Of a stretch of 64,000 bases of DNA, positions 1 to 7,909 are shown one piece after another. Every line of letters begins with the position of its first letter. Positions within the stretch are counted from its first letter, which is position 1. The notes below the pieces were generated by a model, which was not told where the DNA came from, ran no database searches, and worked only from the letters and a program-made list of their open reading frames with translations. This stretch comes from Curvivirga sp965219885 (GTDB taxonomy: Bacteria > Pseudomonadota > Alphaproteobacteria > UBA8366 > Aestuariispiraceae), in the NCBI RefSeq assembly GCF_965219885.1, contig NZ_CBDCOT010000009.1:2480001-2544000 (forward strand), in the 5' to 3' direction. Made by a program: the position numbers and the translations under genes.

Positions 1-1
1 A

Positions 2-958
2 TTTCGCGACGTTGATGCGTTGCAAAAAATGACAAAAGTTAATCATCTCGTTTTCGATAAAACTGGAACTTTGACTAATGGTAGACCTAAAATTTCTTCT
101 GCAGTTGTTTGGGGAGAATATTCGGAAAGTTTGTTACTAACCTATGCAGCCTCCTTACAAAAAGGGAGCGAGCATCCGATCGCTCAAGCTTTTTTGGAAG
201 CTGCAAACGAAATGAAATTACATACGACTAAGGAAATCAAAGCAGTTCCTGGGCGAGGCGTGGAAGGGTTTGTTGAGAATAAAAAAGTTTTGCTTGGAAA
301 TGCAAAATTTTTACATGAGGCAGGCATTGATATTCCCTCAGATGGCAAAATAGATGTTGTTGGTAGCTATTCTTTTATTGCGATTGATGGGCAGTGTGAA
401 GCCTTGTTTATTCTGGAAGATACTCTTCGTGAGGAAACACCCGAAGCTGTTTCTATGCTCAAAGCATTAGGTGTTCAAACTGATTTAGTATCAGGCGATC
501 ATCCAGATATGGTGGCACATGTTGGACAAGCTTTGCAACTGGATCATGTGGTCGGTGAAATGACTCCTGAAGGGAAACTAGGCTATATTGATGATATCAA
601 ACGCCAAGATGGTTTTGTCGCTATGGTCGGTGATGGTATCAATGATGCGCCTGCTCTTGCTAAAGCAGATGTCGGCATTGCCATGGGGCAGGGGACTGAT
701 ATTGCCAAGGAAGCCGCGGCTGTGACTTTGTTACGTCCTGATTTACGTTTGATTTATTGGGCCAAGAAACTTTCTGAAGCCACAATGCGCAATATTAAAC
801 AAAATTTGTTCTGGGCCTTTTTCTTTAATGGTTTAGGTATTCCATTAGCTGCTATGGGGTATCTCAGTCCTATGGTTGCCGGCGGAGCCATGGCTTTATC
901 CAGCGTTTTCGTTGTCAGTAATGCCTGGTTGTTAAGTCGCTGGCATGTAAAGCGATAG
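2..958 (+). CDS. copA: Copper-type P1B ATPase, C-terminal part (gene begins left of window)
   Basis: This is the C-terminal ~318 residues of a heavy-metal P1B ATPase. The reading frame is open from base 2, so the gene starts outside the window. The phosphorylation motif DKTGT lies at nucleotides 56-70, followed by the SEHP signature of the nucleotide-binding domain, a GDGINDAPAL hinge motif, and two final membrane helices. The helix motifs (NLFWAFFFN, then MALSS) resemble the Cu(I)-type helices of CopA, with Phe-Asn in place of the usual Tyr-Asn. It would export Cu(I) from the cytoplasm. The cueR gene follows after 8 bases, which supports copper rather than zinc. N-terminal metal-binding domains cannot be seen. 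Confidence 0.9.
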   Translation, partial: FRDVDALQKMTKVNHLVFDKTGTLTNGRPKISSAVVWGEYSESLLLTYAASLQKGSEHPIAQAFLEAANEMKLHTTKEIKAVPGRGVEGFVENKKVLLGNAKFLHEAGIDIPSDGKIDVVGSYSFIAIDGQCEALFILEDTLREETPEAVSMLKALGVQTDLVSGDHPDMVAHVGQALQLDHVVGEMTPEGKLGYIDDIKRQDGFVAMVGDGINDAPALAKADVGIAMGQGTDIAKEAAAVTLLRPDLRLIYWAKKLSEATMRNIKQNLFWAFFFNGLGIPLAAMGYLSPMVAGGAMALSSVFVVSNAWLLSRWHVKR

Positions 959-966
959 GAGAGTGG

Positions 967-1365
967 ATGATGATTATAGGTGAAGCGGCAAAATTGTCTG
1001 GTATGTCCGCAAAAACAATTCGTTATTATGAAGATATTGGTCTGGTGACACCAACACGTGATCCCCAATCTGGTTATCGGGATTATTCGGAAAATGATGT
1101 GCATGTATTGAAGTTTTTGCATCGGGCACGTGATCTGGGTTTTTCAGTAAAGCAATGTCGGGAGTTATTATCTCTTTATGAAGATCGGGATCGGGCCAGT
1201 TCAGATGTGAAGGCAATAGCCAAATCACATTTGGAAGATATCCGGCGTAAAATTGAAGAATTACAAGAAATGGAAAATACTTTGAAACATTTAGTAAGCT
1301 GTTGTCATGGAGATGATCGGCCTGATTGTCCCATTCTATCAGGCCTTGCAGGTAAGGATAGCTGA
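967..1365 (+). CDS. cueR: CueR-like MerR-family Cu(I)-responsive regulator
   Basis: A MerR-family activator of 132 residues: an N-terminal winged helix (IGEAAKLSGMSAKTIRYYED), a dimerisation coiled coil, and a C-terminal metal loop. Cys113 and Cys121 (CHGDDRPDC) are spaced as in CueR, and a Ser at residue 78 matches the monovalent-metal Ser of CueR. Together these point to a Cu(I)/Ag(I) sensor. The start is one of two adjacent ATGs (967 or 970), preceded by AGGAGAG. It directly follows the copper ATPase, its expected target; the promoter it would control lies outside the window. The cytochrome c gene begins two bases after its stop, so the genes are co-transcribed. Confidence 0.93.
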   Translation: MMIIGEAAKLSGMSAKTIRYYEDIGLVTPTRDPQSGYRDYSENDVHVLKFLHRARDLGFSVKQCRELLSLYEDRDRASSDVKAIAKSHLEDIRRKIEELQEMENTLKHLVSCCHGDDRPDCPILSGLAGKDS

Positions 1366-1367
1366 TA

Positions 1368-1838
1368 ATGAGCCGTAATTTACCTGTCTTAATCGCAATC
1401 GTAGCTGTTATTGGATTGCTATCAGTTTATTTCAATTCCCTGTCTGATCAGGAAGAACAATTTACGATAAATTATAAGGATCGTGAAGCGGTGCGTGCGG
1501 GCCGTGTGCTATATGCAGATAATTGTGCCAGCTGTCACGGCAAACGTTTAGAAGGGGAGCCAAATTGGCGCAGCCGCAATGCAGATGGCTCCTTGCCAGC
1601 GCCACCTCATACTGAAGAAGGACATACATGGCATCATCCGGATTTCGCTTTGTTTCAAACAGTAAAATATGGTGGACAATCTGATTCTTCTATAGGCTTT
1701 GTCAGCAATATGCCTGCTTATGAAGAAATCTTAACGGATAAGGAAATTCATGATATCTTGGCCTTTATAAAAGGTAATTGGCCAGCAAATATTCAAGCAG
1801 GACATGATGCGATGAATAAACGCATTATGGAGCAATAA
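1368..1838 (+). CDS. Membrane-anchored monohaem cytochrome c
   Basis: A 156-residue protein with one hydrophobic N-terminal segment (about residues 5-21) that should serve as a signal anchor, then a periplasmic cytochrome c domain. The haem motif CASCH is at residues 53-57, and a likely axial Met lies in NMPAY (Met115). The fold and length fit class I c-type cytochromes such as those in cytochrome_CBB3-like families. It sits between cueR and a rhodanese gene in one operon, which suggests a role in periplasmic copper or sulfur redox chemistry. That role is inference; no specific partner is shown by the sequence. Confidence 0.85.
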   Translation: MSRNLPVLIAIVAVIGLLSVYFNSLSDQEEQFTINYKDREAVRAGRVLYADNCASCHGKRLEGEPNWRSRNADGSLPAPPHTEEGHTWHHPDFALFQTVKYGGQSDSSIGFVSNMPAYEEILTDKEIHDILAFIKGNWPANIQAGHDAMNKRIMEQ

Positions 1839-1859
1839 AATTTACGGGGAACTTAAGTA

Positions 1860-2252
1860 ATGAAACGCGGTGTGGAGCTTCTGTTAAAAGAGGCAAATGA
1901 AGTTATTGAAACGATGTCGGCTGAAGATGTAAAGGCGGTTATGGCCGATGAGAATATTCAATTAATCGATATCCGTGATATCCGTGAATTATGGAGAGAA
2001 GGTAAAATACCTGGGGCTTATCATGCGCCACGCGGTATGTTGGAATTCTGGGTTGATCCTGATAGCCCTTATTTCAAAGAAATATTTGGGAGTGGAAAAA
2101 AGCTGATTTTCTACTGTGCAGCCGGGGCTAGATCCGCATTAAGCACACATACGTTGCAGACGATGGGGCTCGAACCCATAGCTCATTTAGGCGGAGGATT
2201 TGGAGGCTGGAAACAAGCAGGGTATCCAATTGAGGAAGTTGAGCAAAAATGA
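1860..2252 (+). CDS. Rhodanese-like domain protein
   Basis: A 130-residue single-domain rhodanese. The active-site loop CAAGARS carries the catalytic Cys86, and the protein ends with the usual GGFGGW...GYP helix. Such proteins transfer sulfane sulfur to thiol acceptors. There is no signal peptide, so it is probably cytoplasmic. It is the last gene of the copper block, 21 bases after the cytochrome gene, and is followed by a rho-independent terminator. A link to copper stress through sulfur trafficking is possible but not demonstrated. Confidence 0.88.
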   Translation: MKRGVELLLKEANEVIETMSAEDVKAVMADENIQLIDIRDIRELWREGKIPGAYHAPRGMLEFWVDPDSPYFKEIFGSGKKLIFYCAAGARSALSTHTLQTMGLEPIAHLGGGFGGWKQAGYPIEEVEQK

Positions 2253-2258
2253 TGTTTG

Positions 2259-2287
2259 AAAAGGAGTTCGAGTGAGCTCCTTTTTTT
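2259..2287 (+). terminator. Rho-independent terminator of the copper operon
   Basis: AAAGGAG pairs with CTCCTTT across a short loop, and the stem runs into a T tract. It lies six bases after the rhodanese stop codon. Confidence 0.75.
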
Positions 2288-2340
2288 ATGGCTGACGGGA
2301 GCATGTAGACAAACTTAGATATTTAAATTTATATATTTAT

Positions 2341-2386
2341 ATCGATAAAATCTCATGATTATTTTGTTTTAATAGATTTTGTCGAT
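2341..2386. promoter_or_regulatory. Long inverted repeat upstream of the peroxiredoxin unit
   Basis: ATCGATAAAATCT at 2341-2353 and AGATTTTGTCGAT at 2374-2386 are inverted copies matching at 12 of 13 positions, separated by 20 bases. A second imperfect palindrome (CCAAATTAAATTTTGG) follows at about 2412-2427. The layout suits a dimeric regulator with a long site, such as a LysR-type protein (OxyR would be plausible for a peroxiredoxin), but the bases do not match a known consensus well enough to name one. Confidence 0.45.
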
Positions 2387-2497
2387 TACTGAAATGAAGA
2401 TAACTCGTTTCACCAAATTAAATTTTGGAGCTATGTTTTTCTCAAGACAATGAGGTGACAATCACCAAAATGAAAATCCAGTCAAGGAGATAGACCA

Positions 2498-2575
2498 ATG
2501 AGAAACCAAGTATCCGTAGCTTCTAAAATCGCAAATCGCAATGAAACTTTCTATTTTGCGCGTGCTTCTCGTTAA
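2498..2575 (+). CDS. Small upstream ORF (25 residues) before the peroxiredoxin gene
   Basis: ATG at 2498 is preceded by AAGGAGA at a good distance (2484-2490) and opens 25 codons ending in TAA. The peptide begins MRNQVSVASK, ends FYFARASR, is basic and has no Cys. Its initiation region resembles that of the peroxiredoxin gene 43 bases downstream: both have AGGAGAT, a short spacer, ATG and AGA-AAY codons. A small hairpin (CTTCT/AGAAG, 2565-2579) covers its stop codon. It could be a leader peptide or translational coupler; I do not recognise a family. Real translation is likely but unproven. Confidence 0.5.
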   Translation: MRNQVSVASKIANRNETFYFARASR

Positions 2576-2617
2576 GAAGGCAAATTTATAAGTTAACGAT
2601 CTAACAGGAGATTAAAG

Positions 2618-3142
2618 ATGAGAAATACAGTTCCAGAAGTGACTTTCAAAACACGTGTTCGTAATGAAGCTTTGGGTGGGGAGAACCCGTTTGAATGGCG
2701 CGATCTAACTTCAAGTGAAATCTTTACAAACAAAAATGTTGTTTTGTTTGCCTTGCCGGGAGCTTTCACCCCAACATGTTCTTCAACTCACTTACCACGT
2801 TACGAAGAGCTTTACGAGGAATTGAAAGCGCAAGGTGTGGATGAGGTAATTTGTTTATCCGTTAATGATGCCTTTGTAATGTATCAATGGGGATTAAAAT
2901 TAGGCCGTAAAAACGTATTTATGTTACCAGATGGGAACGGTGAATTCTCTCGTAAAATGGGTATGTTAGTCGATAAATCAAACCTTGGCTTTGGTATGCG
3001 TAGCTGGCGTTATTCCATGTATGTGGAAAACGGTGAAATCAAGCAATTGTTTAGTGAACCAGAATATGGTGACAACTGCCCAATCGATCCGTTTGACGTA
3101 TCTGATGCAGATACAATGTTGAATTACTTGAAGAACCGTTAA
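2618..3142 (+). CDS. Prx5-type peroxiredoxin (no glutaredoxin domain)
   Basis: A 174-residue thiol peroxidase of the Prx5/AhpE-like group. The peroxidatic motif PGAFTPTCSSTHLP places the catalytic Cys at residue 54, and the NDAFVM, PDGNGEF and RSWRYSM segments closely resemble the peroxiredoxin half of bacterial Prx-glutaredoxin hybrids. The glutaredoxin half is absent here; a second Cys near the C-terminus (GDNCPIDPF) may act in resolution. It would reduce H2O2 and organic peroxides in the cytoplasm. AACAGGAGATT precedes the ATG. It is followed by a hairpin and then a flavin disulfide reductase, a possible electron-supply partner. Confidence 0.92.
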   Translation: MRNTVPEVTFKTRVRNEALGGENPFEWRDLTSSEIFTNKNVVLFALPGAFTPTCSSTHLPRYEELYEELKAQGVDEVICLSVNDAFVMYQWGLKLGRKNVFMLPDGNGEFSRKMGMLVDKSNLGFGMRSWRYSMYVENGEIKQLFSEPEYGDNCPIDPFDVSDADTMLNYLKNR

Positions 3143-3151
3143 GGTTAAAAT

Positions 3152-3191
3152 ACGGGAAGAGAAAATATGTCATTCTTTTCCCGTTTCTTTC
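3152..3191 (+). terminator. Terminator or attenuator between peroxiredoxin and flavoprotein genes
   Basis: ACGGGAAGAGAA (3152-3163) pairs with TTCTTTTCCCGT (3173-3184) with one mismatch, and TTCTTTC follows. Because the next gene begins only 38 bases later on the same strand with no obvious promoter, it may allow partial read-through and set the ratio of the two proteins. Confidence 0.6.
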
Positions 3192-3228
3192 AAAGTAATG
3201 AGGTTCTTTCCTAAACTGGAGATATAAG

Positions 3229-4665
3229 ATGACGACACGTAAGGTTGATGTCGCAATAATCGGTGCAGGCACAGCAGGAATGGGTGCCTATCGTGAAGTG
3301 ATTAAAGTAACGGATAGCGTAGTTTTGATTGAAGGTGGCGAATATGGAACAACCTGCGCCCGGGTTGGATGTATGCCATCTAAACTTCTTATTGCTGCGG
3401 CGGAAGCTGCACATTTCGGGCAGCATACGTCTGAATTTGGTGTGTCTTATGAGAAACCAAAGATTGATGGAAAGGTCGTGATGGCACGGATCAAATCTGA
3501 ACGTGATCGTTTTGTTGGTTTTGTTGAGGAAGCAATCGATGGATGGAAGGAAGAACATCGTATTCGTGCCTATGCAAAGTTTAAAGATCCACATACTCTT
3601 GAATTAAGTGATGGGACTTATGTGGAAGCGAAACGCATTGTTATCGCAACAGGTTCCAGCACCTTCGTACCGCCCCCCTTTAAAGCCTTCGGTGACCGGT
3701 TAATAGTGAATGATGATGTTTTTGATTGGGAGGACCTACCAGAATCAGTTGTTGTATTTGGCGCTGGTGTGATTGGTCTTGAGTTGGGGCAATCTCTTGC
3801 ACGTCTTGGTGTTAGAACATCTTTATTTGGTCGTGATTATCTGGTTGGTCCAGTCAGCGATGATATTATCAAGCAATCCGCACGTGAGATCTTTGAGGAT
3901 GAATTTGATTTCCATCCGCATGGCGAGGTGACACGGATGGAAAATATCGGTGATGGTGTTGAGATTGATTATCTGGAAAATGGTGAAGCCAAGACGGTAC
4001 AATATGAGTATGCATTGATTGCCACAGGCCGCCGTCCAAATGTAGACCAGCTTGGATTGGAAAACTTAAGTATTGAACTGGATGATCGTGGTGTGCCGAA
4101 ATATGTATTGGCAACAGGTCAAACAAGTATCGGTCATATTTTTATCGCAGGTGATGCAGGAAATTATATTCCATTACTTCATGAGGCCGCAGATGAAGGA
4201 AGAACTTCTGGATACAATGCTGCGCGATATCCAGATATAAGGGCTTTTTCGAAATCATCACCAATTGCCGTCATGTTTTCAGACCCTCAAATTATGATGG
4301 TGGGGGAAAGTTTCAAAAAGTTAACAGATCGAGATGCAAGCTTTGCCATTGGCACTGTTGATTTTAAAGGGCAGGGGCGAAGCCGTGTAATGCTTAAAAA
4401 CAAAGGTATTTTACGTGTTTATGGTGAGCATGGCACTGGACGTTTTCTTGGGGCAGAGATGATTGGCCCAGCTGCTGAGCATATCGCCCATTTATTAGCT
4501 TGGGCACATCAATCTAGATTAACGGTTTCTGAGATGCTGGATCGACCATTCTATCATCCAGTTATTGAAGAAGGGGTTCGAACTGCATTACGGAACTTGA
4601 ATGTAGAGCTCAATATGGGCCCTAAAATGCCAGCCCGCTGTATGGATTGTGGTGTCGGTGCATAA
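3229..4665 (+). CDS. Dihydrolipoamide dehydrogenase-like FAD disulfide reductase
   Basis: A 478-residue class I pyridine nucleotide-disulfide oxidoreductase. An FAD-binding GAGTAGMG motif at the N-terminus is followed by the redox pair TCARVGCMPSK (Cys43/Cys48), a second dinucleotide fold (GAGVIGLELGQSLARLG), and a dimerisation domain with the His-Glu catalytic pair in HPVIEE (His443, Glu448). The C-terminus ends with an unusual CMDCGVGA tail. No E1, E2 or lipoyl genes are nearby, so it is unlikely to serve a 2-oxoacid dehydrogenase. Its position after a peroxiredoxin suggests a thiol-reducing role (inference). ACTGGAGAT precedes the start. Confidence 0.88.
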   Translation: MTTRKVDVAIIGAGTAGMGAYREVIKVTDSVVLIEGGEYGTTCARVGCMPSKLLIAAAEAAHFGQHTSEFGVSYEKPKIDGKVVMARIKSERDRFVGFVEEAIDGWKEEHRIRAYAKFKDPHTLELSDGTYVEAKRIVIATGSSTFVPPPFKAFGDRLIVNDDVFDWEDLPESVVVFGAGVIGLELGQSLARLGVRTSLFGRDYLVGPVSDDIIKQSAREIFEDEFDFHPHGEVTRMENIGDGVEIDYLENGEAKTVQYEYALIATGRRPNVDQLGLENLSIELDDRGVPKYVLATGQTSIGHIFIAGDAGNYIPLLHEAADEGRTSGYNAARYPDIRAFSKSSPIAVMFSDPQIMMVGESFKKLTDRDASFAIGTVDFKGQGRSRVMLKNKGILRVYGEHGTGRFLGAEMIGPAAEHIAHLLAWAHQSRLTVSEMLDRPFYHPVIEEGVRTALRNLNVELNMGPKMPARCMDCGVGA

Positions 4666-4670
4666 TTTAA

Positions 4671-4698
4671 AAAAGAGCTTCCATATGGGAGCTCTTTT
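4671..4698. terminator. Bidirectional terminator between convergent genes
   Basis: AAAAGAGCT and AGCTCTTTT form an extended stem around CCATATGG, with T or A runs on both sides. It separates the flavoprotein gene from the convergent lipid A operon, and its right arm overlaps the last codon of the acyltransferase. Confidence 0.8.
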
Positions 4699-5605
4699 AT
4701 TTCTTAGGCCATCTTTTATGGACCCAGAACCATTGTCCGGGATTCTCTCTAATCCAACCTTCCATTGTTTTATTGATCTCTGTTAGTAAGGTCAGAGTGT
4801 CGGCTTTGATGTTACCTGTATCAGGTTTCTTCATCGGGGGGTTGATGATCACTTTAAAACGTGATCCCGGAAGACGGATCAACTGGGTGGGGATGATCGG
4901 GCAATCAAACCTTAAAGCAAGTTCTGCAGGGGCGGTGGCTGTCATACAATCTTCACCAAAGAAAGGCACAGGAACACCTTCATTTAGTTTTTGATCAACC
5001 AACATTCCCAATGGTGCGCCTTTTTTGAAATGGATAAATAACTGCTTAGCACCTTTACGACCTTTCGGGATTAGCGTACCTGTGAATTTACCTCGGATTT
5101 TGCGGATAAGTTTATCCACATAGGGATTGGATGCATGGCGATAAACATTGGTTAAATACACATCATGAAGAGCTGCTACGATCGTCGCTACTTCCCAGTT
5201 TGCCATATGAGCAGAAAATATAATAAAACGTTCACCACTATCACGTGCCGCAATTAAGTGTTCTGCGCCTTCAATTATAATGCGTGGATTTTCACCTTTA
5301 TCTGTAAAGGTATCCACTTGCATATATTCACCAGCACCACGACCCAGATTATCCCAAACTTCACGCGCTATTTTTTCGCGCTCTTTATGGTTTTTTTCAG
5401 GAAAGGCCATCTCGAGATTTTTAAGAGCTGTTTTATGAGCGCTCATATGAGGCCCAATGAGGCGAAAGATAAAGGCGCCAAAGGCAGCTGCAACTGTGAC
5501 AGGTATAAAGCGCAAAAGATAATAAAAGGCATAGACGAACACGGCTTGAACCGGATAGATCAGCCATTTTTTAATCTGTCTATGTCTTTCGCTTGTCTGG
5601 GCCAT
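4697..5605 (-). CDS. Lipid A biosynthesis (late) acyltransferase, LpxL/HtrB family
   Basis: A 302-residue inner-membrane acyltransferase that would add a secondary acyl chain to Kdo2-lipid IVA. A hydrophobic anchor lies at about residues 15-50, and the catalytic HX4E motif is His133-M-A-N-W-Glu138. Downstream segments such as GMLVDQK and the PxFFG motif (VPFFGEDC) are typical of the family. It is the last gene of the lipid A operon, starting seven bases after lpxK. Whether it acts as LpxL, LpxM or LpxP cannot be told from sequence alone. Confidence 0.9.
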   Translation of the reverse strand: MAQTSERHRQIKKWLIYPVQAVFVYAFYYLLRFIPVTVAAAFGAFIFRLIGPHMSAHKTALKNLEMAFPEKNHKEREKIAREVWDNLGRGAGEYMQVDTFTDKGENPRIIIEGAEHLIAARDSGERFIIFSAHMANWEVATIVAALHDVYLTNVYRHASNPYVDKLIRKIRGKFTGTLIPKGRKGAKQLFIHFKKGAPLGMLVDQKLNEGVPVPFFGEDCMTATAPAELALRFDCPIIPTQLIRLPGSRFKVIINPPMKKPDTGNIKADTLTLLTEINKTMEGWIRENPGQWFWVHKRWPKK

Positions 5606-5612
5606 AAGGCTT

Positions 5613-6581
5613 TTAAATCTTTGTTAGTTTTGCTTTTAGATAGGTTTTGACGTCTTCAGGCCTATCCCACTGAAGCGTAATGGGCAAGCATTGAATGCGT
5701 TCTTGCCACATTTTAGGTAGTTTTACCCAATCTTTTTCAGTGGTAATTAAAGGTGTCTTCAGTTGTTTTGCTTTCTCACCCAACATATTTAACTCACCTT
5801 CGGAATAGGGATGGTGATCGGGATATTCGATAAGCTCGACTACTTCAATTTCTAGTTTAGTAAGGGTATCTTTGAATTTTTCCGGGCGTCCGATACCGCA
5901 AAATGCAATCACTTTTTCTGGTTTATGATCTAACTGTGGTTGAATATTTGCCTGAAATTGATGTTTTATTTGTTTAAGGGCTGCAAGATCATATTTGGGT
6001 TTGCCGATCATTACCAATGCATTTGTGCGAAGTAGCGCACGATCCAATGGCTCACGTAAAGGGCCTGCCGGAAAGACTTTTTGATTTCCAAGCATCACAC
6101 CGCCATCTACGACAACGAAAGAGACATCTTTTTTCAATGTAGGATTTTGAAAACCATCATCCATAAGGATAAGATTATAACCTTTTTTGGCAATATAATT
6201 TGCCCCTGTTTTCCGATCACGACAAACAACTACTGGAATATGATGAGCCATCATAAATGGTTCATCACCAACTTGTTGAGGCGTGTCATTCCTGACATCA
6301 ACTAATTTCGGACCATCTATCATTCCACCGTAACCACGAGTTAACACGCATGGTTTGAACCCCATTTCGATCGATAAATGATAGAGACTTTGTGTCAACG
6401 GCGTTTTACCTGCGCCGCCCATCGTATAATTTCCGATACAGATTACTGTTAAAGGAGCGTTGAACGGCGTGGTCGATATCATCCGATATCCTGTGATTGC
6501 ACTATAGAGCTTAGCAACTGGCGTCAAAGCCTTTGCAATCATATTGGGTTTTGAATGGTTCCAGAAGGCAGGTGCTTTCAT
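5613..6581 (-). CDS. lpxK: Tetraacyldisaccharide 4'-kinase
   Basis: A 322-residue membrane-associated P-loop kinase that phosphorylates the 4' position of the lipid A disaccharide. The Walker A motif GNYTMGGAGKT is at residues 50-60, with the LxRGYGG segment and the LMDDGFQ motif after it, as in characterised LpxK. Length is typical. The start ATG is one base after the waaA stop, so translation is probably coupled. Its place between waaA and a late acyltransferase matches the pathway. Confidence 0.95.
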   Translation of the reverse strand: MKAPAFWNHSKPNMIAKALTPVAKLYSAITGYRMISTTPFNAPLTVICIGNYTMGGAGKTPLTQSLYHLSIEMGFKPCVLTRGYGGMIDGPKLVDVRNDTPQQVGDEPFMMAHHIPVVVCRDRKTGANYIAKKGYNLILMDDGFQNPTLKKDVSFVVVDGGVMLGNQKVFPAGPLREPLDRALLRTNALVMIGKPKYDLAALKQIKHQFQANIQPQLDHKPEKVIAFCGIGRPEKFKDTLTKLEIEVVELIEYPDHHPYSEGELNMLGEKAKQLKTPLITTEKDWVKLPKMWQERIQCLPITLQWDRPEDVKTYLKAKLTKI

Positions 6582-6582
6582 T

Positions 6583-7890
6583 TTAAACTGTCTCTTCGTA
6601 ATCAGGTAAATGATTCAACACCATATTCTTTACACGCTTTAGAATAGATTTGCTCTGACTACCTGCCCATTTATTCGCATTTTCTTTCAGAGAGGATTCA
6701 CGATTAGACTTTATGAGCAATTTAGAAATTGTATTGGTTAAGTCTTCATCGTTTTTTATCTGCTTGATTGCTTTGTCTTCCAGCATAGTCTTGGTAATCG
6801 ATGCAAAATTACTCATATCTGGACCCACAACGATCGCAGTGTCCAAAAGGGCTGGTTCAATTGGGTTATGTCCGCCAACTTTCCCAGAAAAGCTACCTCC
6901 CATAATTACGATATCAGAGAGTGCATAAAATAAACCTAACTCACCTAGTGTATCAGCAAGATAAACTTCGGTGGATAACTCAATGTCTTCGTTCTTACTG
7001 CGACAAGCAGCAATGAAGCCACTAGCAGTAATAATATTAAAGACTTCTGCACCACGTTGAGGGTGACGTGGCACTATAATGAGCAGAGGTTTTTGCTCAA
7101 GGGTAGAAGCATAACTTTTATAACAACTCAGAAAACGTTCTTCTTCCGAAGGATGTGTACTGGCCGCGACAATCACCTTACGTTTACCTATTTTTTTTCG
7201 CAGAGATTTATATTCAATTTGATCATAACTGAGCGGTTGTGCTGCCAGTTTCATATTGCCCGGTAACAAGACTTCACGATCTTTCGCTAACTTAACCAGT
7301 TTATCTCTGTCTTTACTGCTTTGCGCGGACAGTGTTGTGAAACTGTTTAGCAAGTTTTGAATTGATTTAGGGTGCTCTGACCAACGTTTAAAACTTTTTT
7401 CGGACATACGTGCATTAAGCAAAATTGCTGGAATATGACGAGACTTGATTTGCCCGAGGTGATTAGGCCAAAATTCGGATTCTAACCATAACACTAAATC
7501 CGGTTTCCAGTGGTTCAGGAAACGATTTACAAAAACCGGGCTGTCCAGAGGTGCAAACTGATGAATAACATCTTGTGGTAACTTATTTTTGGCGATCTCT
7601 GCCGAAGTAACAGTCCCACTGGTCACCAATAGCGTAATGTCAGGATTTTCAGTGTTTAGTTTTTCTAAAAGGCTTAAGGCCGAAATAAGTTCCCCTACGC
7701 TTGCCGCATGAAGCCAAATAAGCTTCCCTGCTGGGCGTTCTTGACCTGCATGCCCGTATCTTTCTGACAGACGTTCTTTATCTTCTTTATCTTTCTTTAT
7801 GCGTTTTTTGAGATAAAACGGGATCAGGGGAGTTAAAAGGTAACTCGCCAATTTATATGCAGGGAATGTAATCTGTGGAATATCGATCAT
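6583..7890 (-). CDS. waaA: 3-deoxy-D-manno-octulosonic acid (Kdo) transferase
   Basis: A GT30 glycosyltransferase that transfers Kdo from CMP-Kdo to lipid IVA. The start chosen here (MIDIPQITFPAYKLASYLL, 435 residues) gives the normal family length and leaves 19 bases after the preceding stop; a longer frame from 7971 would overlap the upstream gene. Family signatures are visible: LIWLHAASVGE near the N-terminus (with the catalytic Glu), and the VGGHNPIEPAL segment near the C-terminus. An N-terminal hydrophobic segment anchors it in the inner membrane. Confidence 0.94.
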   Translation of the reverse strand: MIDIPQITFPAYKLASYLLTPLIPFYLKKRIKKDKEDKERLSERYGHAGQERPAGKLIWLHAASVGELISALSLLEKLNTENPDITLLVTSGTVTSAEIAKNKLPQDVIHQFAPLDSPVFVNRFLNHWKPDLVLWLESEFWPNHLGQIKSRHIPAILLNARMSEKSFKRWSEHPKSIQNLLNSFTTLSAQSSKDRDKLVKLAKDREVLLPGNMKLAAQPLSYDQIEYKSLRKKIGKRKVIVAASTHPSEEERFLSCYKSYASTLEQKPLLIIVPRHPQRGAEVFNIITASGFIAACRSKNEDIELSTEVYLADTLGELGLFYALSDIVIMGGSFSGKVGGHNPIEPALLDTAIVVGPDMSNFASITKTMLEDKAIKQIKNDEDLTNTISKLLIKSNRESSLKENANKWAGSQSKSILKRVKNMVLNHLPDYEETV

Positions 7891-7909
7891 AAAATGATTA
7901 CCTGCGGGA

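Noticed and set aside
754..1122. Antisense open frame across the end of the copper ATPase and cueR
   Set aside because: It lies opposite two well-supported genes, has no ribosome site and no family features.
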